Source: Parasedimentitalea marina (GTDB lineage: Bacteria; Pseudomonadota; Alphaproteobacteria; Rhodobacterales; Rhodobacteraceae). From it: 64,000 nt of DNA. The notes beneath the pieces are model-generated. The model was not told where the DNA came from and ran no database searches. It saw only the letters and a list, made by a program, of their open reading frames with translations. The stretch spans positions 496,001 to 560,000 of the forward strand of contig NZ_CP033219.1 in NCBI RefSeq assembly GCF_004006175.1, in the 5' to 3' direction. This document shows, one piece after another, positions 1 to 8,785 of this stretch. Numbering within the stretch: the stretch's first letter is position 1; every line of letters starts with the position of its first letter. The position numbers were made by a program, and so were the translations under genes.

Positions 1-93
1 GATTTTTTCGCCGCAAGCAATCGTCAGCGAAACATCTTCCGCAAAGGGGCATCTGACGCTAAGGCATTGCCTGTGATGGTGGAACCGCGCTAG
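1..93 (+). CDS. 3' end of an unidentified gene (partial)
   Basis: Frame 1 is open from the window edge to a TAG at 91-93 and gives about 30 residues ending in VMVEPR. Codon choice resembles the neighbouring gene, but 30 residues are too few to recognise a family. A second frame is also open to a TGA near position 75, so the reading frame is not certain. The next gene begins four bases after this stop, so the two would probably be co-transcribed. Confidence 0.45.
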   Translation, partial: DFFAASNRQRNIFRKGASDAKALPVMVEPR

Positions 94-96
94 GCA

Positions 97-3000
97 TTGG
101 GGTGTACTTGTTTGTCCTTGCTATTTTGGAGGCCTTCCATCGAACGCTCTCTTTTTCGCTTCATTTGGAAATACTCCAAACGGGATCAGTTGATTCTGCT
201 GCTGGTCACCACCACGCTATTCCCGTTGTTATTCCTGACGCTTGAACTGCCCAAGCGGATTATCAACGATGCCATTGGCGCGCAGACTTCGACCATTGAC
301 GTGCTGGGGCGCCCGGTGGATCAGCTGACTTTCTTGTGGCTTTTGTGCTCGGGGTTCTTGTTGGCTGTGACAGCGCATGGCTTGATGAAAATGCGCATCA
401 ACACCATGAAAGGCATACTCGCCGAACGCATGTTGCGTCGGTTTCGCTATCAGTTGATAGCCCGGGTGCTGCGCTTTCCACAGCCCTACTTTGAACGGGT
501 CAGCCAGGGTGAACTGGTGTCGATGATCACAGCTGAAAGCGAGCCGATGGGCGGCCTGATGGGCGATGCGATTAGCCAGCCAGTTTTGCAAGCCGGGCAG
601 ATGATCACCATTCTGTCTTTCCTGTTTCTGCAGAATGTCTGGTTTGGCATTGCGGCTGTGGCTTTGATACCTCTGCAGGGTTGGTTGATCCCGATGTTGC
701 AGCGGCGCATCAACCTATTGAACAAAAAGCGCATCAAGCAGGTGCGCGCGCTTGCGGCTGAAATCGGGGAAAGCGCCGTTGGCGCCTCGACATTGCGGAT
801 CAACGGCGGCTGGCGCTATCGCATGGCGGTTATCACGACACGCTTGGGGCGCCTGTATGATATTCGCCTCGATATCTATCAGAAAAAGTTCTTTATGAAG
901 TTTATCAATAACTTCATTACCCAGCTGACGCCGTTTTTGTTTTATGCGATTGGTGGCTATCTGGTGCTGCAAGGCTCTGTCTCACTGGGCGCGCTTGTGG
1001 CGGCTTTGGCAGCCTATAAGGACCTCGCATCTCCGTGGAAGGAGCTATTGGCCTATTACAACCAGACCCAGGACATGAGCCTGCGCTGGGACGTGATCAT
1101 GGAGCGTTTTGCGCCAACTGGTATGGTCGACGAAACCTTGATGGAAGGTGAACCCAAGGAGTTGGTACGTCTTGAGGGCGACGTGATTTTGACCAATGTC
1201 AACGTGCGGGACGCTGACGGGAATCTGGTGCTGGAGGATCTGAGTGCCCGCCTGCCTGCCGGCAAAGTCGTCGGGATCGCCGCCCCGTCAGAAGAAGACA
1301 GACGCGCCATGGCTGAACTTCTGACCCGCGAGTTGCTGCCCTCGGCGGGCAGTGTTTCCATTGCGGGGCATGATTTGACCAAGCTGCATCAGGCGGTAAT
1401 CGCTGCTCGGGTTGGTCATGCGACATCGCGGCCCGTGCTGTTTCAGGGGTCGTTTGGCGACAACGTGATGATGCCGATGCGACCGCGCCCCACCGGGACG
1501 GCAAGGGACGCCGATCAGTTCGAAAAGGCCCTGAAGGCCGGCAACAGCCCAGACCCGCTTGATGCACCCTGGCTTGACCCGTCCGTGGCCGGGTTTTCGA
1601 ACAAGGATGACTTGCGTGATTGGTGGCTGAAGCTGGTCGAAGGCATCGGCTCGGACACCGCCTTGTTTCGGCGCGGTATGGAGCAGAATTTTGATCCGAA
1701 AACTCACCCTGTTCTGGCAACGCATCTGGTGCAGTTGCGTGATCAGGTGCAGCAGGCTGTACGCGACGCCGGGCTTCGTCAGCATGCGTTCTTTTTGAAA
1801 ACGGATGAGTATAATCCGGCATTGCCTGTGGCAGAAAACTTGTTGTACGCGACGCCACATGAGCCAATCACTGAAGTCGTTTTGGCAGAGCAGACCGAGT
1901 TTCTGGACCTGATCAAAGAATTGAACCTGGATGAAGACCTGGTAGCGCTGACCCAGGACGTGGTGGATATGCTGCGCCAGATTTTTGGGCTCGACGGCAC
2001 TGATCACCCATTGTTCCGTAAACTGGGGCTGGAGCCCTCTGCATACGAAGTTGCGCTTGATCTGGTTGAAAAGACCCGGTCCAACGGCGCCGATGTTTTG
2101 GATCACAAAGAGTTGGCAGAGCTGTTGATTGTTCCGTTCCGGATCTCAGCCGAACAAATCGGCCCAGCCTTTAGCGAGGACATGCAAAGCCGTATTCTGG
2201 CCTTCAGGCAAAGCCATTCTACCCGGTTGATGGCCACTTTAGGTGATCTGTTTGTGCCGCTGAGTATCGAAAGTTTTGCACCGGGATTGACGGTTCTGGA
2301 GAATGCTCTGTTTGGCAAGATTTCGGACCTGGCCGGCGCCAAGGGAGACGAACTGCGCAAACTGGTCTCTGAGTTGCTGGTGCAAAACGGGGTTCGTGAT
2401 CTGGTGGTTGAGCTGATCTTTGAACTGCCAATTGCATTGGGCGGGCAGGGTCTGGCCGCCAGCTTTGCTGAACCATTGGCCTTTTCTCGCGCTACAATCA
2501 AACGGCCTGATATTCTGATCATGGACACGGCGATGGCCAGTTATGATTTGGAAACCCGCATTTCGGTACATAAAAACCTGCGCAAACTGCTGCCGGATAC
2601 GACGGTGATTTATCTGGGCGACAGTTTTGAAAGCCCAGATGTGTTTGATGTTTACTACGAGCTGCGACAGGGACGACTTGTCAGTGACGAGGCGCAAAAG
2701 GTGGCGGTTGAAGATGGAGCGGCCAGTGCAGATCTGGCGCGCAAACTCAGGGCGCTGGAACAGACGGAACTGTTTTCCGGGTTGAATCGTCGCCAATTGC
2801 GCCTGCTGGCTTTTAGTGCCCGTTGGTATCAGGCCGCTGCCGGTGAAGTGGTCTTTTTGAAAGACGATGAAGCCAGTGATGGTGCCTATATGATCCTGGA
2901 AGGTGAGGCTGGCCTGTACTTGCCCATTGATGGGCAGGACGACAAGTTGATCGCCAGCGTGGGGCAGGGTCGTCTGGTCGGTGAATTGGGCTTGATCCGG

Positions 3001-3147
3001 AAAGAACCGCGCTCGCTTAGCATGATTGCGCAGAGTGAATTGACCTGCCTGCGTATCGGTGAGGAAGAGTTTTTTGCGGTGGTAGAAAACGATGCGGCAA
3101 CGGCGTTTAAACTGTTGCAGGTTGTTGCCGGCTACGTATCCAACTGA
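97..3147 (+). CDS. ABC-exporter-like protein with degenerate ATPase and C-terminal cyclic-nucleotide-binding domain
   Basis: The N-terminal third (residues about 30-320) is a six-helix ABC exporter transmembrane domain. An ABC ATPase fold follows from about residue 355, but its motifs are broken. The Walker A site reads GIAAPSEED near 393 with no GKS/T, the signature is a weak LGGQGLA near 782, and Walker B is LIMDTAMASYD without the usual DE pair. Roughly 300 residues of unfamiliar sequence sit between the two halves of the ATPase. The last 130 residues form a cNMP-binding beta-roll (GEAGLYLPIDG, VGELGLIR). The family is membrane-bound; I infer a regulatory or structural role rather than ordinary ATP-driven transport. 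The listed start is a TTG. A strong Shine-Dalgarno TGGAGG at 127-132 lies six bases before an ATC at 139, so the true start may be there. Confidence 0.75.
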   Translation: MGCTCLSLLFWRPSIERSLFRFIWKYSKRDQLILLLVTTTLFPLLFLTLELPKRIINDAIGAQTSTIDVLGRPVDQLTFLWLLCSGFLLAVTAHGLMKMRINTMKGILAERMLRRFRYQLIARVLRFPQPYFERVSQGELVSMITAESEPMGGLMGDAISQPVLQAGQMITILSFLFLQNVWFGIAAVALIPLQGWLIPMLQRRINLLNKKRIKQVRALAAEIGESAVGASTLRINGGWRYRMAVITTRLGRLYDIRLDIYQKKFFMKFINNFITQLTPFLFYAIGGYLVLQGSVSLGALVAALAAYKDLASPWKELLAYYNQTQDMSLRWDVIMERFAPTGMVDETLMEGEPKELVRLEGDVILTNVNVRDADGNLVLEDLSARLPAGKVVGIAAPSEEDRRAMAELLTRELLPSAGSVSIAGHDLTKLHQAVIAARVGHATSRPVLFQGSFGDNVMMPMRPRPTGTARDADQFEKALKAGNSPDPLDAPWLDPSVAGFSNKDDLRDWWLKLVEGIGSDTALFRRGMEQNFDPKTHPVLATHLVQLRDQVQQAVRDAGLRQHAFFLKTDEYNPALPVAENLLYATPHEPITEVVLAEQTEFLDLIKELNLDEDLVALTQDVVDMLRQIFGLDGTDHPLFRKLGLEPSAYEVALDLVEKTRSNGADVLDHKELAELLIVPFRISAEQIGPAFSEDMQSRILAFRQSHSTRLMATLGDLFVPLSIESFAPGLTVLENALFGKISDLAGAKGDELRKLVSELLVQNGVRDLVVELIFELPIALGGQGLAASFAEPLAFSRATIKRPDILIMDTAMASYDLETRISVHKNLRKLLPDTTVIYLGDSFESPDVFDVYYELRQGRLVSDEAQKVAVEDGAASADLARKLRALEQTELFSGLNRRQLRLLAFSARWYQAAAGEVVFLKDDEASDGAYMILEGEAGLYLPIDGQDDKLIASVGQGRLVGELGLIRKEPRSLSMIAQSELTCLRIGEEEFFAVVENDAATAFKLLQVVAGYVSN

Positions 3148-3284
3148 TTATTGATGCGCACCGGTCATGCGGCCCAATTCCAAACAAGGCTCTTCCGCCC
3201 ATTTGCGGTTTCCTGACGGAAGCCCGCCTCTGGTTGGGCGTGGCGCCGCCGAATTGTGTCAGTCTCGAAATTTGACCACTGGCG

Positions 3285-4523
3285 CTATTCGGACGTCTTC
3301 AATGGCGGTGACCCTCCGGCAAAGCCATTTGGCGTTACATAGTCACAAGGAGCGTCCCGCATGTTGAGGTGCAAGTCGTTGCCGGTAAAGGGATGTGCAC
3401 GGGCCAGCGCCTCGTTCACCTCAATGCCAAGGCCGGCTGCCGTAGGGGGCGTTACGAATCCGTCTTCCACCTGGATTGCCCCGTTGATCAGCGCATCATG
3501 AAACGGTGTCTCGATGGTTTCGGCCATCAAAATATTGGGGATCGAGGCTGCAAACTGGATATTCGCTGCCCATTCAATTGGCCCCGCGTACAAATGAGGT
3601 GCCATCTGCGCGTTGTAGACTTCGGCGATTGCTGCGATTTTCTTGGTCTCCCAAATGCCACCGGACCGACCCAAAGCAGGTTGCAGGATGGTGGCAGCGC
3701 CGGCCTGCAGAGCGGCAGCAAACTCGCTTTTGGTTGTCAGCCTTTCGCCTGTGGCAACAGGAATGCGAACGGCCTGAGCAACTTTGGCCATCTCGGCGGT
3801 GTTGTCGGGCGGGACCGGCTCTTCGAACCAGAGCGGCGAGTAGGGTTCCAGGGCCTGGCCCAGGCGAATGGCCCCAGCTGTGGTGAATTGACCGTGAGTT
3901 CCAAACAGCAAGTCTGCCTTGTCGCCCACGGCCTCGCGGATGGCTTTGCAAAACGCCACTGAGATTGAAATGTCATTCATGGCAGGCATGTGGCCGCCCC
4001 GAGACGTATAGGGGCCTGCAGGGTCGAATTTGACAGCTGTGTAGCCTTGCCTGACCATCTGCGCGGCACTTTCTGCGGCCATATCAGGCGAGGCCCAGAA
4101 GCTTTCGGTGTCGTGTTCGGCGAGCGGGTAGAGGTAGGTATAGGCGCGAATGCGGTCATTCATTCGGCCTCCGATCAGGGCGTGAACCGGGCGATCACGG
4201 TCTTTGCCCAGAATATCCCAGCAGGCGATTTCCAACCCGGAAAAGGCGCCCATTGCCGTTAAATCTGGCCGCTGTGTGAAGCCGGAAGAATATGCGCGCC
4301 GGAACATCAGCTCGATGTTCTCGGGGTTCTCATCTGCCATATGCCGGTCAAACACATCGCGAATAACGTGGGTCATCGCCTCTGGTCCGACCGAGGCCGC
4401 ATAGCATTCGCCCCAACCGGTTATACCGGTGTCGGTGGTCAGTTTGACAAGTATCCAATAGCGCCCGCCCCATCCGGGAGCTGGGGGGGCGGTAACGATC
4501 ACGTCGAGGTCTTGCAGTTTCAT
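3285..4523 (-). CDS. Enolase-superfamily (mandelate racemase / galactonate dehydratase-like) enzyme
   Basis: 413 residues from the ATG at 4523; the ORF extends further upstream, but MKLQ is the natural N-terminus of the family. The two-domain enolase-superfamily architecture is clear. There is a capping domain (1-120), then barrel motifs KFD (165-167), FGTHG (207-211), EEP (234-236), GER (259-261) and APHLYAGP (around 310). The pattern with His210 and His310 resembles sugar-acid dehydratases such as D-galactonate dehydratase. The usual first metal-ligand Asp two residues before the His is a Gly here (position 208), so the substrate and even the reaction are uncertain. The adjacent alcohol dehydrogenase (87 bp upstream, same strand) suggests a sugar-acid or lactone catabolic pair. 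Confidence 0.85.
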   Translation of the reverse strand: MKLQDLDVIVTAPPAPGWGGRYWILVKLTTDTGITGWGECYAASVGPEAMTHVIRDVFDRHMADENPENIELMFRRAYSSGFTQRPDLTAMGAFSGLEIACWDILGKDRDRPVHALIGGRMNDRIRAYTYLYPLAEHDTESFWASPDMAAESAAQMVRQGYTAVKFDPAGPYTSRGGHMPAMNDISISVAFCKAIREAVGDKADLLFGTHGQFTTAGAIRLGQALEPYSPLWFEEPVPPDNTAEMAKVAQAVRIPVATGERLTTKSEFAAALQAGAATILQPALGRSGGIWETKKIAAIAEVYNAQMAPHLYAGPIEWAANIQFAASIPNILMAETIETPFHDALINGAIQVEDGFVTPPTAAGLGIEVNEALARAHPFTGNDLHLNMRDAPCDYVTPNGFAGGSPPLKTSE

Positions 4524-4610
4524 GGGTGATCTCTTGTTTGTGTGGATGCGTTCAGCCACGCATTTCTGTGGCAATTGGTGCGAGATAGCACGCACCCTAC
4601 GACAGGGGGA

Positions 4611-5702
4611 TTAACGTGGAAACAGGATCACATTGCGTTTGGCACTGCCGGTTTTGGTGTCGGCGATGGCTTCGTTGATTTGCTCCAGGCTCCAGCGACC
4701 AGAAATCAGTTCGTCCAGTTTCAACCGGCCCTGACTGTACAGATCAATCATCCAGGGAATGTCACGTTGGATCACCACATCGCCCATTTTTGATCCGATA
4801 AGACCCTGGCCTGTAGCTGCCAGCATCACGGGCTCGTAGCTGGCCATGGCGCCAGAATGCGGCATACCGATCATGATCGCTTTGCCGCTGGGTGCCAGAT
4901 AGCGCGGCGCCTGCTCGTAGGCAGGAATGGCGCCAACTGTGATCAGCACGGCATCCGCCCCGCGTCCGCCAAGCGCCTTGTAGGCAGAGCGCCAGGGTTT
5001 ATCGAGCGTCGCCAGCACCCCGTGCGTGGCGCCAAATTCTTTGGCGATTTCCAGCTTTTCCTCACTCATGTCGACGGCAACGACGCGGCGTGCACCGGCA
5101 ATGCGGGCACCTTGAATGGCATTAAGGCCGACACCGCCAGCGCCGATGACCACAACATCCTGACCCGCGCGCAGCTGTGCTGCATTGACGACAGCGCCGA
5201 CGCCGGTAATCACGCCGCAGGACACCAATGAGGCGACATCCTTGGCGATGGTTTCGGGAATTTTGACGATTTGGCGCTGATCCACCACCACTTTTTCAGC
5301 AAAGGCACCACAGGCCATGGCCTGCTGCAAAGGGCTGCCATCCGCAGCCTTAAGGGGGCCGTTCACGGTGTCATAGGGCGTTTCGCAGGTTGTCGGCTTG
5401 CCACCCGCGCAACTGGGGCAGTTTCCACAGGCGCGGATCAGCGTCACCACAACCGAGTCGCCCTCGGTAAAGCCTGCAACACCAGCGCCCAGTTTGGTAA
5501 TCACCCCGGCGGCCTCGTGGCCATAGACTGCAGGGAGGTGACCGCCCCAGGCGCCCTCGGCATAGGAGATATCACTGTGGCAGATCGCGACCGCCTCAAG
5601 TGTGACTTCGACTTCACCCATGCGGGGATCTGCAAGCAGAACATCCTCGATGATCAATGGTGCGCCGAACTCGCGACAGACTGCTGCCTTAATGGTTTGC
5701 AT
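4611..5702 (-). CDS. Zinc-dependent alcohol dehydrogenase (MDR family)
   Basis: 363 residues, the usual length for zinc MDR alcohol dehydrogenases. Catalytic zinc ligands are visible as Cys41 (ICHSD), His62-Glu63 (GHE) and a Cys near 162 (LVSCGV). The structural zinc lobe has the expected four cysteines at 92, 95, 98 and 106. The Rossmann motif GAGGVGLNAIQG lies near 185. It should oxidise an alcohol or hydroxy-acid-derived substrate with NAD(P)+ in the cytoplasm. The ATG has a purine-rich GGGGGAAC upstream. It is probably co-transcribed with the enolase-superfamily gene downstream; the physiological substrate cannot be read from sequence. Confidence 0.88.
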   Translation of the reverse strand: MQTIKAAVCREFGAPLIIEDVLLADPRMGEVEVTLEAVAICHSDISYAEGAWGGHLPAVYGHEAAGVITKLGAGVAGFTEGDSVVVTLIRACGNCPSCAGGKPTTCETPYDTVNGPLKAADGSPLQQAMACGAFAEKVVVDQRQIVKIPETIAKDVASLVSCGVITGVGAVVNAAQLRAGQDVVVIGAGGVGLNAIQGARIAGARRVVAVDMSEEKLEIAKEFGATHGVLATLDKPWRSAYKALGGRGADAVLITVGAIPAYEQAPRYLAPSGKAIMIGMPHSGAMASYEPVMLAATGQGLIGSKMGDVVIQRDIPWMIDLYSQGRLKLDELISGRWSLEQINEAIADTKTGSAKRNVILFPR

Positions 5703-5785
5703 GGACGTTCCCCCGTATTGCCGACCTCACGGTGACCGTCAGTCATCATTGCTGCAAGCCGAAAACCGTCAATGAGGGGTCGTTT

Positions 5786-6991
5786 TTACGTGACGGAATG
5801 TCGTGTGCGTAAGAATATTACCAGTCCGATAATCATCAGCCCCAGCGCAACCAGGAACGGGGCGCCAGGCAGATAAATAGGCGCGTCCTCGCGGCTGAAT
5901 TGGGCAAAGACCGAGGCCATTAACATCGGAGAAATAATCATCGATAAGGCCTGAACCGATGTCATGACGCCCTGCAACTCACCCTGTTGGTTGTCGGCCA
6001 CCGATTTTGACATGATGGCCTGCAGTGCTGGTGTCACCACCCCGCCTAGGGCGGCAATTGGCGTCAGGATCAGGGCAAGGGTTCCGCTGGTGACAAAGGC
6101 TAACAATGAAAAGCCAAAGAAGTCGAAAAGCTGACCGTAAATCACGGTGTTACGCTCGCCAAATCGCCGAACCACATGGCGGAGGGCACCACCCTGAACA
6201 AGGGCCATAGTCAAGCCAAAGACGGCCAGCGACACACCAATTGTCTGCGGCGACCAGTTAAAACGCTCTTCGGTGAAATAGGCCCAGATGGCCGGATATA
6301 CGTAGATCGCCACCGAGTAGAGAAAGTAGACCCAGAGCAGCCGTTGAATGCCCGGAACGCGGGCCATGGTGCGAAAGGCGCCAAAGGGATGGGCGCGACG
6401 CCAGTCAAAGGACCGCCGGTTTTCGTCGGTGACGGTTTCCTTCATCACAAACCAGCCCAGCCCGAAATTGAGTGCGGATAGAATTGCAGCGGCATAAAAT
6501 GGCGCCCTGGTGCCCAGCTCTCCGAGCAAGCCGCCGATGAGGGGGCCCATAATAAAGCCAACTCCAAACGCCGCCCCGAGGAGGCCAAAATTCGCGGCCT
6601 TTTCAGTCGATTTTGAGATGTCCGCCATATAGGCGCCAGCGGTGCCGTGGGTTGCGGCGGTGACGCCGCCGACAAGTCGCCCCAGCAGCAGCAACCAGAG
6701 CGACCCGGCCAGGGCCATTACCAGATAGTCGAGCACCATAATAAACAATGACAACAGCAATACGGGACGGCGACCATAGGCATCTGACAGACCGCCAAGC
6801 ACCGGGCTGAACAGGAACTGCATCACCGCAAAGGCAGTTGCAAGGATGCCACCCCAAAGCGCTGCGTCAGCCAGGCTGCCGCCCTGAACCTCGACGATGA
6901 GCCCCGGCATGATGGGCATGATCAGTCCAATGCCCATGGCGTCAATCATCACGGTGGTCAGAATAAAGAGGATAGGAAGGCGCATGGACAT
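5786..6991 (-). CDS. MFS transporter, TetA-like drug:proton antiporter family
   Basis: About 401 residues with 12 predicted membrane helices. Antiporter motif A (GGLSDAYGRRPVLL) lies in the loop between helices 2 and 3, and motif C (GAAFGVGFIMGPLIGG) in helix 5. Both are typical of the TetA/TCR subgroup of 12-TM drug:H+ antiporters. I infer export of a small hydrophobic compound; tetracycline itself is not implied. Three near-consecutive starts exist (GTG 6997, ATG 6991, ATG 6985) and none has a good Shine-Dalgarno, so the start is a choice. The gene stands 83 bp upstream of the alcohol dehydrogenase on the same strand. Confidence 0.85.
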   Translation of the reverse strand: MSMRLPILFILTTVMIDAMGIGLIMPIMPGLIVEVQGGSLADAALWGGILATAFAVMQFLFSPVLGGLSDAYGRRPVLLLSLFIMVLDYLVMALAGSLWLLLLGRLVGGVTAATHGTAGAYMADISKSTEKAANFGLLGAAFGVGFIMGPLIGGLLGELGTRAPFYAAAILSALNFGLGWFVMKETVTDENRRSFDWRRAHPFGAFRTMARVPGIQRLLWVYFLYSVAIYVYPAIWAYFTEERFNWSPQTIGVSLAVFGLTMALVQGGALRHVVRRFGERNTVIYGQLFDFFGFSLLAFVTSGTLALILTPIAALGGVVTPALQAIMSKSVADNQQGELQGVMTSVQALSMIISPMLMASVFAQFSREDAPIYLPGAPFLVALGLMIIGLVIFLRTRHSVT

Positions 6992-7206
6992 AGACACTCA
7001 GATTGAAAACGCCTGCACCGTAGCTGCCGGGTTTTAAAAGGGAAAGCGGACAAATCGCCTGATTTCGCAGGTGTTCCGCAACGTCGGCAGCAAAACGCCG
7101 AGCCTGGATCCGGGGCGGCATTTCGACGTTACCGGTGCACAGGCGCCCAGCATCGCCGCTGGGACGCGATCGCTATACTGTTGGCAGTCGCAAACCGACG
7201 CGGCCA

Positions 7207-7917
7207 TTACATATCCCTTGCGATACGGGTGATGACATCTGCCAACCATCTGGGGTCGGCAAAGAAAGGCGAGTGCGAGAGGGGCATGTCATGAACATGG
7301 TTGCGCGGCCAGTCGGCGACCATCTCGGCTTGATATTCGGGCGGAATGACGCGATCGTTTGCACAGCGAATATAGGCCTTGGACACTTTACGCCAACGAT
7401 CTGACACAAACAAAGGCGTGTCTTGTGGCCTGATGGGCTGAGGGCAAAGGTGGGACAAGGCATAGTCCACAGCCTCTGCCGGGCAGTCGTGATAGAAAAG
7501 GTCGGGGGCGCGGTTGGGGTCGATTTTATAGCTGGCACCACCTGGGTCTTTGATGACGGCATCGGTCAATGTCTGGCGCGGGCCATTGCGGCGCATGTCG
7601 ATCAGTGACAGACCCGACACTGGCACATAGGCACAGAGATAGATAAGTCCGCGCACTGCGTCGGGTGCTTTCTCGGCGGCGGCTGAAATCGGGTAGCCGG
7701 CCCAGGAATGTCCCAACACTATGGTGTCCGGGGTTGTGGCAGCCAGTATCGCATCTGCCGACTGGTCCAGCGTCACCGAGGCCAGATCGCGTGCGTCACC
7801 ATGACCTGGCAGGTCTATCGCGCGCGCAGTGTGACCCTGTGCCTGCAAGGCGGGGATCAGATCGCGCCAACACCAGGCTCCGTGGCAAGAGCCGTGAACG
7901 AGGAGTATATCAGCCAT
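7207..7917 (-). CDS. Alpha/beta hydrolase, plant-methylesterase-like subfamily
   Basis: 236 residues. It opens with the oxyanion-hole HGSCHGAWCW, has the nucleophile elbow GHSWAG near residue 70, and ends with the catalytic His region (MPLSHSPF). The compact form and HGxxxGAWxW start match the EstC / salicylate-binding-protein-2-like esterase group. The start at 7917 is set by a stop/start overlap: ATGGCTGA shares eight bases with the end of the upstream lactonase gene (stop at 7910), indicating translational coupling. A paralogue of the same subfamily lies at 38791-39504. Substrate unknown, likely an ester or lactone. Confidence 0.82.
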   Translation of the reverse strand: MADILLVHGSCHGAWCWRDLIPALQAQGHTARAIDLPGHGDARDLASVTLDQSADAILAATTPDTIVLGHSWAGYPISAAAEKAPDAVRGLIYLCAYVPVSGLSLIDMRRNGPRQTLTDAVIKDPGGASYKIDPNRAPDLFYHDCPAEAVDYALSHLCPQPIRPQDTPLFVSDRWRKVSKAYIRCANDRVIPPEYQAEMVADWPRNHVHDMPLSHSPFFADPRWLADVITRIARDM

Positions 7918-8701
7918 AGTGTCCGATCTTTTGCAGGAAGGTGTCGAGCAGGGTCGCATAGTCCCGTGGCTGTTCTACGCAGGGCAGGTGACCCGCCTTG
8001 CGCATCAATGCGAACGAAGACCCGGGGATCAGGTCAATGGTTTCGCGTACCAAATCAGGGGGCGTGTCGCCGTCCTCGGACCCGGCAATGCCCAGGGTGG
8101 GCAGCCGTAACCCGCTGGTGGGGGTATAAAAATCCGTCCCGGCAATGGCAGCACAGCAACCGGTATAGCCGACGGGTGACTGCTGCACCAACTTTGACCG
8201 CCAAAGGGCCATTTCGGGCAGGGTGCGGAAGCCGCGCGAAAACCAGCGCTGCATCACCTCATCAGCGATGGATTCAAGGCCCGCGGTGTTCACCGTCTCA
8301 ATGCGTTGCTGCCATTTAGCAGCGGTGCCGATCTTGGCGGCGGTGTTTGACAGAACTAGTCCACGGATTTGATCCAACCGTTTCACAGCCAACCCCTGTG
8401 CGATCATGCCGCCGATCGACAAGCCGACAAAAATACAGTCGCGGATGTCCAGCAGCTCCAGCAGCCGCTCGGCGTCGCGGATTAACGCGCCCATGGAATA
8501 GGGCGCAGCTGGGGCCGAGGACAGCCCGTGACCGCGCAGGTCATAGCGGATCAGTTTCAACCCGGCAGGAAGATGCGGCAGCATGGCGTCCCAAAGCTGC
8601 AGATCCGTGCCCAGCGCGTTGGCAAAAACCACCGGAGGGCCATCCGGATCGCCATCGATCCGATAGTGCAGCTGGACATCTTCTAGGTCTGCAAACGGCA
8701 T
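7910..8701 (-). CDS. pcaD: 3-oxoadipate enol-lactonase-like alpha/beta hydrolase
   Basis: 263 residues, the length of PcaD. It shows the RYDLRGHGLSS motif, the nucleophile elbow GLSIGG, an acidic residue in AGSEDGDTP and the late catalytic His in KAGHLPCVEQP. These are the features of 3-oxoadipate enol-lactonases, which open the lactone in the protocatechuate branch of the beta-ketoadipate pathway. No other pca genes are in the window, so the symbol is a family-level call and the real substrate may be another lactone. A good AAAGG ribosome site precedes the ATG. It is coupled to the next hydrolase by an 8-base overlap. Confidence 0.75.
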   Translation of the reverse strand: MPFADLEDVQLHYRIDGDPDGPPVVFANALGTDLQLWDAMLPHLPAGLKLIRYDLRGHGLSSAPAAPYSMGALIRDAERLLELLDIRDCIFVGLSIGGMIAQGLAVKRLDQIRGLVLSNTAAKIGTAAKWQQRIETVNTAGLESIADEVMQRWFSRGFRTLPEMALWRSKLVQQSPVGYTGCCAAIAGTDFYTPTSGLRLPTLGIAGSEDGDTPPDLVRETIDLIPGSSFALMRKAGHLPCVEQPRDYATLLDTFLQKIGHYG

Positions 8702-8785
8702 CGTCTACCTTTCGGGCTGGGGCTTTGCCTCTGTAACCGGGATGACGCACAGGGGTAAAGATGCCCCCTGATCTAAGTCGCGCGG

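Noticed and set aside
1199..2106. Long minus-strand ORFs opposite the ABC-like gene (up to 272 codons)
   Set aside because: They lie wholly antisense to a gene with clear domains and their translations show no recognisable motif.
3369..4262. Plus-strand ORFs over the enolase-superfamily gene
   Set aside because: Antisense shadows; the minus-strand frame carries all family motifs.
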